DNA from: Sulfuriroseicoccus oceanibius
Lineage (GTDB): Bacteria; Verrucomicrobiota; Verrucomicrobiia; Verrucomicrobiales; SLCJ01
DNA: 64,000 bases
NCBI RefSeq assembly: GCF_010681825.2
Contig: NZ_CP066776.1
Span: 1,674,001 to 1,738,000, forward strand
Reading direction: 5' to 3'
Shown: one piece after another, positions 1 to 7,556 of the stretch
How positions within the stretch are numbered: the first letter of the stretch is position 1
How the letters are laid out: every line of letters starts with the position of its first letter
Program-made: the position numbers and the translations under genes
The notes under the pieces: generated by a model
Databases searched by the model: none
The model's input: the letters and a program-made list of their open reading frames with translations, nothing else
Told to the model about the DNA's origin: nothing

Positions 1-2
1 TG

Positions 3-680
3 ACCCAGTTTGATGATGCTCTGAAATCTCTTGGCGCCGATGTCGCCGGACTGAAACCTGTATTGGTAGGGGGCCTGGAGGCCGTCGAGCGTGCATTGAT
101 GGCCGGCGATGTGCGCGGGCTTCAGGATGTGCGGGAAGAGGCAGCCTCCATCGAGAGGTCGGTGGCGGATGTGGAGAATGCCGGGCGATTGATCCTGGTG
201 CGCTTCCGCCCGGTCGCAACGGATCTTCGTTATGTCTTGGCTCGAGTTCGCGTTTGCTCCGTGGCAATGGAGTTGGCGGAAGAGTTGGCCGAGCTTGCAA
301 AGCGTGCCCTGGCATTGGTAGAGGCCAACGAGGCCGGGGAGCCGGATGTGCTTGCCGAGATGCAGCGGGTACGCCCGTTGTTTGACATGGCGGTGAACGA
401 GCTGCGCGATGGCTTGGATGCTCTCGAGGGGCCGGATGTCGATCTGGCTGCATCGGTGCGCCGCCGGGACGCGGAGCTTGACCAACTGCATGCGCAGTTG
501 ATCTCGGACTTTATCGACAGCCTCTCCAGCGATGGGCGGGGGAAGGCACACAGTGCGCGCTGGTTGGTAGATGCTGTGTTCCTGGTGCGTTCGATTGAGC
601 GGGTGGGGGATCTGGCGAAGAACATCGCCGACGAGGTTGTGTTCGTCGCCACAGCCAAGGCGGATTATCACGCTGGTTGA
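3..680 (+). CDS. phoU: PhoU-family phosphate regulator, 5' end outside window
   Basis: The frame is open from base 3, so the start lies upstream; 225 residues are visible. The visible part is all alpha-helical. It carries the two PhoU-type repeats, each ending in an acidic metal-binding stretch: 'FRPVATDLRYVLARVRV' in the first half and 'VFLVRSIERVGDLAKNIAD' near the end, where E. coli PhoU has 'RSIERIGDRCQNI'. PhoU proteins bind metal clusters, restrain the Pst phosphate transporter and modulate the PhoR/PhoB system in the cytoplasm. The next gene downstream is a phosphate-type porin, which fits a phosphate locus. The family call is firm; the exact start is unknown. Confidence 0.88.
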   Translation, partial: TQFDDALKSLGADVAGLKPVLVGGLEAVERALMAGDVRGLQDVREEAASIERSVADVENAGRLILVRFRPVATDLRYVLARVRVCSVAMELAEELAELAKRALALVEANEAGEPDVLAEMQRVRPLFDMAVNELRDGLDALEGPDVDLAASVRRRDAELDQLHAQLISDFIDSLSSDGRGKAHSARWLVDAVFLVRSIERVGDLAKNIADEVVFVATAKADYHAG

Positions 681-861
681 TATATAACGTAACTGTCACA
701 TACGCGGCGTAGACTCCTAACGGCAAACGATCTAGGTATCGCCGTCGATCGGGAAAGTGGTTCAGAGCTGCCGGACGGATCGAAACACCTTTCCGCTGGG
801 CGTTGGCTTGTGATTCAGGGCGATGCCGAGCGGTTTGAAAAACACACCATCCATAATCTAG
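681..861 (+). promoter_or_regulatory. Upstream region of the porin with one Pho-box-like half site
   Basis: This 181-base spacer separates phoU from the porin. It holds CTGTCAC at 693-699, which matches one 7-base half of the Pho box, and TAGACT at 710-715, which could be a -10 element. The second half site expected 11 bases away is poor (3 of 7 bases), so PhoB control is only a suggestion. No Shine-Dalgarno sequence precedes the porin ATG at 862. Confidence 0.25.
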
Positions 862-1998
862 ATGAATACAAACTACCTCAACGTTAAGGCAGCAGCTGTT
901 GCTTCCGTGGCGCTCCTCGGTGCTTTTTCGGCACAGGCAGGTGAGTCGGCCAAGTCGACCAAGGCACCAATCGCTCCAGCGGTCGAAGAGACCCCACTTT
1001 GTGAGAAGATTTTCAAGGCGACGACCTTCAAGTTCGACAACGACATCGTCAACGAATTCAAGATCATCGGCCGCTACCAGGGACAGTACCACTGGGTGGA
1101 CGCCAACCAGGGTAACGAAGATTCGTACGAAACACGCCGCTGGCGTATCGGTGCCCAGGCCAAGATGTTCAACAAGAAGTTGAAGATCAAAAACAACTGG
1201 AACATCGACGGTCTTGACGACGACGGCGACGACGTCGCTTTCGACTCGATCGACGAAGCTGTGGCCTCCCTCAAGGTGACCGACGGATTCACCCTTTCCG
1301 CTGGTAAGCAGAAGCCTGAGATCACCCGCGAGTACAGCATCTCGTCGAAGAAGATCCTTACCATTGAGCGTTCCGCGATCGTCAACCAGCTGACTCCTGA
1401 GAAGGCTTGGGGTGTGCACGGTGAATTCGGTGCAGACAAAGTGACCATCCACGGTGGTGTGTACGCTTCGCAGTTCGAAGGTGAGTACGACGAGTGGTTC
1501 GACACCGACGGTGGTGCGTTCTTCCTTGGTAGCATCGGCTACGAGCTTGGTGAGAAGCAGGACATCCGCCTCGACTACACCTACACCGACCAGAGCGGCA
1601 ACGCGGCTCCAGGTGCTGAGAACGTGGTCTCCCTGAGCTACGACGGTCAGTACGGTGACTTCCGCCTGATCGCTGACGTCATCGGCGGTTTCGGTGGTGG
1701 TACCGACGTGACCGGAGTGGTGCTTCTTCCATCCTACAAGGTTACCGACAAGCTCGAAGCTGTGGGCCGCCTCCAGTACTCCGACGGAGACGTGGTGATC
1801 CAGAAGCGCTACGAGCGTCGTGTGGCTGACAAAGCTGCTGAAGACTACTTCGCCGCTTATGCTGGCTTGAACTACTACGTTTGCAGCCACAACCTCAAGT
1901 TCATGGCTGGTGTCGAGTACGCTAACGCGACTGGTCACGGCTCGGACACAGGGTTCGACGGATTCACCTACCTCGTGGGTGCCCGTTTGTACTTCTAA
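862..1998 (+). CDS. OprO/OprP-type phosphate-selective outer-membrane porin
   Basis: 378 residues with a clear signal peptide (cleavage after 'AFSAQA', about residue 26), alternating beta-strand character throughout and a terminal phenylalanine ('VGARLYF'), the usual outer-membrane barrel signal. Motifs such as 'YETRRWRIGAQAKMF', 'DGFTLSAGKQKPEITREY' and 'VGVEYANA'-like strands are typical of the porin O/P family. These form trimeric anion channels that admit phosphate or polyphosphate. It follows phoU and ends in a strong terminator, so it is probably its own transcript. Codon use looks biased as in highly expressed genes such as pnp and fabF here. Substrate choice is inferred from context; the family also includes less specific porins. 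Confidence 0.8.
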   Translation: MNTNYLNVKAAAVASVALLGAFSAQAGESAKSTKAPIAPAVEETPLCEKIFKATTFKFDNDIVNEFKIIGRYQGQYHWVDANQGNEDSYETRRWRIGAQAKMFNKKLKIKNNWNIDGLDDDGDDVAFDSIDEAVASLKVTDGFTLSAGKQKPEITREYSISSKKILTIERSAIVNQLTPEKAWGVHGEFGADKVTIHGGVYASQFEGEYDEWFDTDGGAFFLGSIGYELGEKQDIRLDYTYTDQSGNAAPGAENVVSLSYDGQYGDFRLIADVIGGFGGGTDVTGVVLLPSYKVTDKLEAVGRLQYSDGDVVIQKRYERRVADKAAEDYFAAYAGLNYYVCSHNLKFMAGVEYANATGHGSDTGFDGFTYLVGARLYF

Positions 1999-2035
1999 GC
2001 CGCGATTGAGCGTTTAGATAGCTTCATATTGTGTG

Positions 2036-2068
2036 CCTCCGGTGGCTTCGGCTGCCGGAGGTTTTTTT
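2036..2068 (+). terminator. Rho-independent terminator after the porin
   Basis: A 7-bp stem CCTCCGG (2036-2042) / CCGGAGG (2055-2061) is followed directly by seven T (2062-2068). It lies 38 bases after the porin stop codon. Confidence 0.9.
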
Positions 2069-2180
2069 GTGCCCTCGGACGCGGCGGTTGCAGGGCCGGG
2101 CGGTCATTTTCGCGCGACCGATGTGTGATTGGGCTCCCGTAATGAAGACGTTGGTCGCTATGTGTTGGCTCTCGATCTTC

Positions 2181-2306
2181 GAGGTTGTCGAGGTTGTCGA
2201 GGTTGTCGAGGTTGTTGAGGTTGTTGAGGTTGTTGAGGTTGTTGAGGTTGTTGAGGTTGTTGAGGTTGTCGAGGTTGTCGAGGTTGTCGAGGTTGTCGAG
2301 GTTGTC
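2181..2306. repeat. 9-bp minisatellite, 14 units
   Basis: Fourteen perfect-length units of GAGGTTGTC or GAGGTTGTT run without a break. The last base of the unit is C in units 1-3, T in units 4-9 and C in units 10-14, so variants lie in blocks rather than scattered. In one frame it reads as repeated Glu-Val-Val, but no credible gene surrounds it. It abuts the hairpin repeat that starts at 2307. Confidence 0.95.
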
Positions 2307-2418
2307 GCGAAGCGACAGGTTACTGGTTAGCCGGAGGTTTCAACCTCCGGATATGAGTGCACGGATGAGGCGTCCCATAGGGACGGTTTACACGTGGTAT
2401 GGGGCACCGGGGTAAACC
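2307..2418 (-). repeat. Multi-hairpin dispersed repeat (copy 1)
   Basis: Three hairpins follow each other: an interrupted palindrome CCGGAGG-N6-CCTCCGG at 2331-2350, GTCCC-ATA-GGGAC at 2372-2384, and GGTTTAC / GTAAACC at 2385-2391 and 2412-2418. The reverse complement of 2307-2350 matches 54915-54958 at nearly every base, and the GTCCC hairpin also recurs there at a similar distance. The order and spacing of paired hairpins resemble REP/BIME elements mobilised by REP-associated tyrosine transposases, but no transposase is in the window. The remaining 2419-2576 shows no gene I can support. Confidence 0.75.
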
Positions 2419-2576
2419 GCACGTCCGGCGCGAGGTGATTGGAGCTACCGCACCTGAGGATGCATCCGCAGGCTCCCCGGCAAGTCATCGAGTTGAGATG
2501 GAGGGGGAGCAATCTGTCGGCTTTCGGTACTTCGAGCCAAATGAACGGTCACCATGGCGTGACCGATGAGGAGCTG

Positions 2577-3299
2577 TTAGCGCTTGAAGAAGTTGCGCTG
2601 TTTCTCGCTGATTGGAAGGCTGAGGTGCTCCATCGCGGCGAGCATGTCTTCCCAAAAGGCGCGCTTGATCTTGGTGGCTTCTTCCGGGCTCAGCGAGTCC
2701 GCTTCGAGAATCACCGATGGGTGAGCGGTAGGTAAAAGCGTGAGCCCGCGGTACTCGATGGGTTTCCCTCGTACCGAGTCCAGAGAAAGGGAGTCGTCGC
2801 CGGTGAGTGCGTGGAGCGCGCGCTCGCCGAAAACAATGACCAGCTTCGGAGCGATGATGGAGAGTTCCGCTTTGGTGAGCGGAAGGCATGTTGCGATGGT
2901 TTGTTTCCAGTTCTTCTGGCGAGCACGGGCCAGATGGGTGAGGAAGACCTTGTCGCGGTTGAGTCCCATCGCGCCGAGGATGCCGTTGAGTTTGTCTCCG
3001 ACAGGGCCAGAGAACGGTGAGCGCAGGTCCATGTCGTCCTGGCTTGGTCCATCGCCGACCATTGCTAACGAGGCGTCGATCGGGCCGGCGGAGTTGAGTA
3101 TGGAAGTGCCCAGCTCATCCTCCAGCGCGGCGGTGAGCTTTTCTATCTGGCTTGCCGGGTTGGAGAGATCCGCCAACTCCTGCAGCGCCGCGGTACCGTC
3201 TTGACCTAGCCATACGCGTCGTTCACCTCTGGCTTGCGCGTTGGTTAGAACGTCGACCAAAGTGGCGGCAGCGGATTGCAGTGCGGTGGGTTGGCTCAT
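2577..3299 (-). CDS. Uracil-DNA glycosylase superfamily protein (family 4-like, iron-sulfur ligands largely lost)
   Basis: A protein of 240 residues from the start chosen at 3299 ('MSQPTALQ'); an upstream start at 3341 would add 14 unconvincing residues. It has the family-4 UDG layout: 'GDGPSQDDMDLRSPFSGPVG' corresponds to the GEAPGxxED...PFVG active-site block, 'IIAPKLVIVFGERAL' is the central strand, and 'TAHPSVIL' is the HPS motif that grips DNA. Family 4 enzymes excise uracil from DNA and carry a 4Fe-4S cluster held by four cysteines. Here the N-terminal CxxC pair and the NVVKC cysteine are absent and only 'ATCLPL' remains. It may be an inactive or cluster-free relative. It is a single gene pointing towards the upstream repeats. 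Confidence 0.72.
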   Translation of the reverse strand: MSQPTALQSAAATLVDVLTNAQARGERRVWLGQDGTAALQELADLSNPASQIEKLTAALEDELGTSILNSAGPIDASLAMVGDGPSQDDMDLRSPFSGPVGDKLNGILGAMGLNRDKVFLTHLARARQKNWKQTIATCLPLTKAELSIIAPKLVIVFGERALHALTGDDSLSLDSVRGKPIEYRGLTLLPTAHPSVILEADSLSPEEATKIKRAFWEDMLAAMEHLSLPISEKQRNFFKR

Positions 3300-3449
3300 G
3301 GGAATCGGGGTGACGGGATCGCAGCGACCATGATGTGCCATGCTTCGAGGTGCGGCGCAATCCCGATCATGGGGAAGGCGCAGATTCGCTGTGGATGAGG
3401 TTGACCACGGGGCGGATCTGGCGATGATGCCGCGACCGGTGGGCCGGAG

Positions 3450-3475
3450 TGCTTACTTTCCATTGATTGTAAGCA
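3450..3475. promoter_or_regulatory. Inverted repeat, possible operator
   Basis: TGCTTAC (3450-3456) and GTAAGCA (3469-3475) form a perfect 7-bp inverted repeat with a 12-base spacer, about 100 bases before the 3D-domain lipoprotein start. There is no T-run, so a protein-binding site is more likely than a terminator. The regulator is unknown. Confidence 0.35.
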
Positions 3476-3578
3476 TCTCTTGATTAATTGCTTGAGATCG
3501 GACGCTGGGCTTCCTAGCCTGCGGAAGGTTTTCCGGCGATGAATAGCGGCCCTTGGAAATCCCCAAGTTTCACAGATT

Positions 3579-4133
3579 ATGATTAAAAAGTTTTCTTTGT
3601 TGCTCGCAGGTTTGGCCGTTGTGCTCGGTGGAGTGAGTTGTACTACCTCGAATGCGAGCCAGGTGCTCGGTTACGACAAGCACGGGATGCCGCAGTATTG
3701 CGATCAGACCAAGGAGATGAAGGTTCGTACGACGGCGTACCACGCCAAGGAGTGGGACCACAAAAAGTACAAGACCAAGAGTGCTGCCGGTACTGAGCTG
3801 AAGTACGGCGAGGTGCGATCGGCTGCGGCGGATTGGTCGCGCTACCCACTGGGCACCAAGTTCAAGATCGACGGGCTTCCGTTCACCTACGTGGTGGATG
3901 ACTACGGCAGCGCCCTGGTTGGAACCAACACCATCGACCTCTACAAGATGTCGGCAAAGGAGATGCGCTGGTGGGGCGTGCGTAAGGTGGACATCAAGAT
4001 TTTGGAGTGGGGCGACTACGAGAAGAGCGAAGAGATTCTCAAAGGGCGTCGCAAGTACCGTCACTGCCGTCAGATGCACGATGCGCTGAAGAAGCGCTTG
4101 TCGAGTGCGGCGGATTTGCCGACCGACGCGTGA
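3579..4133 (+). CDS. Lipoprotein with 3D (double-psi beta-barrel) domain
   Basis: 184 residues. The N-terminus is a lipoprotein signal peptide with lipobox 'LGGVSC' (Cys 21), so the protein is membrane-anchored outside the cytoplasm. Residues about 45-150 form a 3D domain, named for conserved aspartates seen here in 'VVDDYGSAL' and 'TNTIDLYK'. This is the catalytic fold of MltA-type lytic transglycosylases and of Sps/Rpf-like enzymes. 'VRTTAYHAKEWD' and 'RYPLGTKFKIDG' are typical of stand-alone 3D proteins in this phylum. A role in trimming peptidoglycan is likely but inferred. The C-terminal tail is basic. It is preceded by a perfect inverted repeat at 3450-3475. Confidence 0.78.
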   Translation: MIKKFSLLLAGLAVVLGGVSCTTSNASQVLGYDKHGMPQYCDQTKEMKVRTTAYHAKEWDHKKYKTKSAAGTELKYGEVRSAAADWSRYPLGTKFKIDGLPFTYVVDDYGSALVGTNTIDLYKMSAKEMRWWGVRKVDIKILEWGDYEKSEEILKGRRKYRHCRQMHDALKKRLSSAADLPTDA

Positions 4134-4173
4134 TTTTGATTTCCCCGTGGCGACTCTTGGCTACGGTGGGCGC

Positions 4174-4824
4174 ATGACCAAAAAAGAACGCGCAGAGCAT
4201 GTGATGCGGCGTCTCGAGGAGTTGTATCCCGAGACGCCAATTCCGCTGGACCACACGGATCCGTATACCTTGTTGGTAGCGGTTTTGCTGTCGGCGCAGT
4301 GTACGGATGCGCGGGTCAACACGGTGACGCCGAAGTTGTTTGCCCTGGCGGGGACGCCGGAGGAAATGATGCGTCAGCCGGTGGAGGCTGTGGAAGCGGT
4401 GGTCAAACCTTGTGGGCTGGCTCCGCGCAAGGCGGCTGCGATTGTCCAGTTGTCGAAGATTCTGGTCGACGAGCATGGAGGCGAGGTGCCGCAGGATATG
4501 GCGGCGTTGGAGGAGCTTCCTGGGGTAGGGCACAAAACTGCGTCGGTGGTGATGGCGCAGGCATTCGGGGTGCCGGCATTCCCGGTGGATACGCATATTC
4601 ACCGTCTGGCGCAGCGCTGGGGGCTGACTGATGGGCGCAATGTGGCCAAGACCGAGGCCGACTTGAAGAAGCTCTTTCCGAGCGAGGCTTGGAACAAACT
4701 GCACCTGCAGATCATTTTTTACGGCCGTGATGCATGTACCGCGCGCGGCTGTGACGGCACGGTGTGCGAGATGTGCCGCACGCTCTACCCGCGCCGCCGC
4801 AAGCCGGTGGTGACTCGCAAGTGA
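4174..4824 (+). CDS. nth: Endonuclease III
   Basis: 216 residues from ATG 4174; the open frame extends to 4105 but those residues do not belong to the family. Nth removes oxidised pyrimidines and nicks the abasic site in base-excision repair. The helix-hairpin-helix 'LPGVGHKTASVV' contains the catalytic lysine, and 'FPVDTHIHRL' contains the catalytic aspartate. The C-terminal iron-sulfur loop is odd: cysteines are spaced C-x4-C-x4-C-x2-C in 'ACTARGCDGTVCEMC', whereas the E. coli enzyme has C-x6-C-x2-C-x5-C. It lies 40 bases after the 3D lipoprotein and just before a DUF3820 gene in the same direction. Confidence 0.93.
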   Translation: MTKKERAEHVMRRLEELYPETPIPLDHTDPYTLLVAVLLSAQCTDARVNTVTPKLFALAGTPEEMMRQPVEAVEAVVKPCGLAPRKAAAIVQLSKILVDEHGGEVPQDMAALEELPGVGHKTASVVMAQAFGVPAFPVDTHIHRLAQRWGLTDGRNVAKTEADLKKLFPSEAWNKLHLQIIFYGRDACTARGCDGTVCEMCRTLYPRRRKPVVTRK

Positions 4825-4861
4825 TCACGGCTGTGGTGCAGTTTTTGACCCGCTCAAGCAG

Positions 4862-5167
4862 ATGGAAGAACAGGAATTCAAGCGGCTCTTGATGGAGATC
4901 GGGGCGACCACGATGCCCTTTGGCAAATATGGGCCCGACAACTACCCGCCGAATGGTCTGCCCATCGACGAGTTGCCGTGGGACTACCTCCATTGGTTCA
5001 CGGAAAAGGGAGGGGGCTTTCCGAAAGGCCGGCTCGGAGAATTGCTCGAGATCGTTTACCATGCGAAGGGTGACGGAGCAGATGCCATTTTTGCGGTCAA
5101 CCGCAGTGCCCGTGGCGGACGCCGCCCCCAGCGCAAACCGCGCCAGAAAGATTTTCGATTCGATTGA
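4862..5167 (+). CDS. DUF3820 family protein
   Basis: 101 residues. The core 'MPFGKYGPDNYPPNGLPIDE', then 'WDYLHWFTEKGGGFPKG' and 'LGELLEIVYHAK', is diagnostic for DUF3820, which is also named after a putative quorum-regulated virulence factor in Pseudomonas. The C-terminal tail is rich in Arg and Lys ('RRPQRKPRQK'), so nucleic-acid contact is possible. The biochemical role is not established. The stop codon is 3 bases before queE, so the two are almost certainly co-transcribed. Confidence 0.82.
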   Translation: MEEQEFKRLLMEIGATTMPFGKYGPDNYPPNGLPIDELPWDYLHWFTEKGGGFPKGRLGELLEIVYHAKGDGADAIFAVNRSARGGRRPQRKPRQKDFRFD

Positions 5168-5170
5168 TCC

Positions 5171-5980
5171 ATGTCCGATTCCCAGACCACCGCTAACACT
5201 TCTGCTGATGATCCGGCGTCTGTAATGCTCAAGGTTGCGCGTTATGAAGGCGGGCCTGAAGTCTTTCACACGTTGCAGGGAGAGGGGGCTAGTGTGGGAG
5301 CGCCTGCGGTCTTCGTGCGGTTGTCGTTGTGCAACCTGCACTGCATCTGGTGCGACACGGATTATACCTGGAACTGGGAAGGGACGCCATTTGTTCACGA
5401 GAATGATGCAAAGGCGGGTTACCAGAAGTTCCGCAAGGATGATCAGCTGATCGAAGTCGACGCCGGGAGTTTGGCGCGGGAGATCGCGTCGTACGAAACA
5501 CGGCGGGTCGTGATCACCGGCGGTGAACCGTTGCTGCAGCAAGAGGGAGTGGTGGCGCTGATGGACGCTCTGCGTGCGATTTCTCCGGAGTATGTATTTG
5601 AGGTCGAGACGAATGGGACGCGTGTTCCGTCCGCGGAAGTGCTTGAGCGGGTGAATCAGTTCAATGTGAGCCCGAAGCTGGCCAACTCGGGGAACAAAGA
5701 ATCGCAGAGGATCCGGTCGGAGGCTTTTGATGCGTTTGTCGCCTCGGGCAAGGCGTGGTTTAAGTTTGTGATTGCCGCGCCTGAGGATTTGGATGAGGTG
5801 CGGGGATTGGTAGAGCGGTTTGGTCTGCCGGTGGCGCGGGTGATGTTGATGCCGGAAGGGCGCAGCGCCGAAGCGATTGACGCGCATCGTGAATTGGTGA
5901 TCGAGGCGTGTTTGCGTGAGGGATTCCGGTTTGCCGATCGGTTGCACTTGCGGTTGTTTGGTGCCAAGCGGGCGACCTGA
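5171..5980 (+). CDS. queE: 7-carboxy-7-deazaguanine synthase (radical SAM)
   Basis: 269 residues. QueE converts 6-carboxy-tetrahydropterin to 7-carboxy-7-deazaguanine on the queuosine/7-deazapurine route. Signature features are 'FHTLQGEG' near residue 38, the radical-SAM cluster 'CNLHCIWCDTDYTW' (C-x3-C-x2-C), the SAM-binding 'VVITGGEPLLQ' and 'VETNGT', and 'NVSPKLANSG'. The insert between the cluster and GGEP is long, as in Gram-negative type QueE. It starts 3 bases after the DUF3820 stop. No queC, queD or queF is visible nearby, so the other steps must be encoded elsewhere. Confidence 0.93.
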   Translation: MSDSQTTANTSADDPASVMLKVARYEGGPEVFHTLQGEGASVGAPAVFVRLSLCNLHCIWCDTDYTWNWEGTPFVHENDAKAGYQKFRKDDQLIEVDAGSLAREIASYETRRVVITGGEPLLQQEGVVALMDALRAISPEYVFEVETNGTRVPSAEVLERVNQFNVSPKLANSGNKESQRIRSEAFDAFVASGKAWFKFVIAAPEDLDEVRGLVERFGLPVARVMLMPEGRSAEAIDAHRELVIEACLREGFRFADRLHLRLFGAKRAT

Positions 5981-6062
5981 GGAAGCGTGGATGGGGCCAG
6001 CGGTTACAAAACGCTCGGCTGAGAATGATTGCGTCGGCGTTGCATCCTCGTACAGTGCCGGC

Positions 6063-7538
6063 ATGGACGAGAACAAAACGTCACAGCAAGAGAAGAAGGA
6101 ACCTGAGGCTGCTGCGCCTCGTTCGAAACGGAAGAAGTTTTTGGTAGCAGCGCTGATTGTGGTTTTGCTGGTAGCTGCTGGTGCGGTCTACGCATTGCAA
6201 GCGGCGGTGGCCAACCTGGTGACACCGCAGAATGTGGTGCAGGAGTTGGAGAGTCGTTACAACGCGCGCGTCGAGATCGGCCAAATTGAGGTGAATGTGT
6301 TTTCCACGACGCCGGGGATCAAGGTGAGCGAGATTAAGATCGGCCACCGGGATCAGGTCGCCAACAGCGGCATGCCATTGGCGCAGCGCAGTGCGATGGC
6401 GTCCCCTGTGTTGGAATTTGAAACCGTGGAGATGGATGTTTCGCTGAGCGCGTTGCTTGCGCGTCGGGTGGAGGTACGCGAGTTGCGCTTCTTCCGCGGT
6501 TCGGTGCTCGGGCGGATGCGCTCGTCGGGCGATGTGACCTTGTCGTCGCTGGTGGAGAAGCCGCTGATTGTGAATGGCAAAGAGGTGGGCAAGTCCGAGG
6601 GGCCACAAGAGGGGACGGCTCCGGCCGGTTCTGGCGGTGGCGAGTTGCTCGAATTTTCAGGCATCAACCAGGTGGTGATCGAGGAGACGGGTGTGAGTTT
6701 GTTGATCAACGGCCGCAAGACCGAGCTCAACGTGCAGGGACTGGAACTGACGATCGGCAAGGTTGCTATGACCGACGGAGGGGTGCCCGCTGCTCAGAAA
6801 GTGCCATTGGATCTGGCAGGGAAGCTGCGCGTGATCCGCACCAAGGATTCGTTTGAACTGGCGGTCTTTGATCTGGCAGGTAAGGCGGATGTCGATCTGG
6901 CATCGGACTCGGATGGCGCTGAAGTGGCTGGTGTGGATTTGACGATGAAGATCGCGGACAGTTCGGACATTTCCGTGCTGCCATCATTGGAAAAGGCGCG
7001 CAAGAAGCTCAAGAAGCTGACTCAGGCTGGCATCACGCTCGATGAGTACTTGGCGGATTCGGTCACTTTTCCGCAAGGCGGCGTGGACCTGGTTGCCCGG
7101 ATGGAAAATGAAGTGATTCGGTTGGTTCAGCCACTCGATGCGGAGTACGGCCAGTTTGACCTCGTGGTCGCAGCCGGTGGTGAGTTGCGTTTGAGCAACG
7201 ATTCCCATCACTTTGATTTCTCGGTGATCGGGGATGATGTGGTGTCGGCAACGGCGCTGCGTCAGATCAATGAGAAGAAGGAGATGCTGCCGGCTGGTGA
7301 GTTGCGTGAGCAATTTGTGGCGGATGTGCGCGAGTCGCTGTTCAAAAGCGGGCGCCTGACACTGGATTTCGCATCAAAGGGTAAGTTGGCGGATCCGGAT
7401 GTTGATTTTACCAACGAATTGCCCGATCCGAAGGACTACCTGAAGGGACTGCTGGACCAGATCAGCAGGGATCCGAAAGCGCGCGAGAATCTTGAAAAAG
7501 CCGGAAGCGAGCTGCTTCGGGGATTGTTCAACAACTAA
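6063..7538 (+). CDS. AsmA-like single-pass membrane protein
   Basis: 491 residues from ATG 6063; the open frame reaches back to 5916 inside queE, but the translated residues there look out of place. After a charged cytoplasmic N-terminus there is one membrane helix at about residues 26-46. A long periplasmic part follows, rich in beta strands, starting 'VTPQNVVQELESRYNARVEI'. That opening and 'VSEIKIGHRD' resemble AsmA/DUF748 proteins, which are bridge-like envelope proteins implicated in lipid transport and outer-membrane assembly. Sequence similarity beyond the first 150 residues is not obvious to me. It lies between queE and UDP-glucose pyrophosphorylase, with 18 bases before the latter. 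Confidence 0.62.
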   Translation: MDENKTSQQEKKEPEAAAPRSKRKKFLVAALIVVLLVAAGAVYALQAAVANLVTPQNVVQELESRYNARVEIGQIEVNVFSTTPGIKVSEIKIGHRDQVANSGMPLAQRSAMASPVLEFETVEMDVSLSALLARRVEVRELRFFRGSVLGRMRSSGDVTLSSLVEKPLIVNGKEVGKSEGPQEGTAPAGSGGGELLEFSGINQVVIEETGVSLLINGRKTELNVQGLELTIGKVAMTDGGVPAAQKVPLDLAGKLRVIRTKDSFELAVFDLAGKADVDLASDSDGAEVAGVDLTMKIADSSDISVLPSLEKARKKLKKLTQAGITLDEYLADSVTFPQGGVDLVARMENEVIRLVQPLDAEYGQFDLVVAAGGELRLSNDSHHFDFSVIGDDVVSATALRQINEKKEMLPAGELREQFVADVRESLFKSGRLTLDFASKGKLADPDVDFTNELPDPKDYLKGLLDQISRDPKARENLEKAGSELLRGLFNN

Positions 7539-7556
7539 TCAACGATCGATCGTACC

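Noticed and set aside
682-699. A complete Pho box before the porin
   Set aside because: Only the second half site matches; the first half agrees at three of seven positions.
511-1938. A 475-residue minus-strand frame opposite the porin
   Set aside because: The porin has a signal peptide, barrel strands and terminal Phe; the antisense frame has none of these.
2031-2330. A plus-strand frame reading repeated Glu-Val-Val
   Set aside because: It is the minisatellite read in one phase; no domain or conserved flank supports translation.
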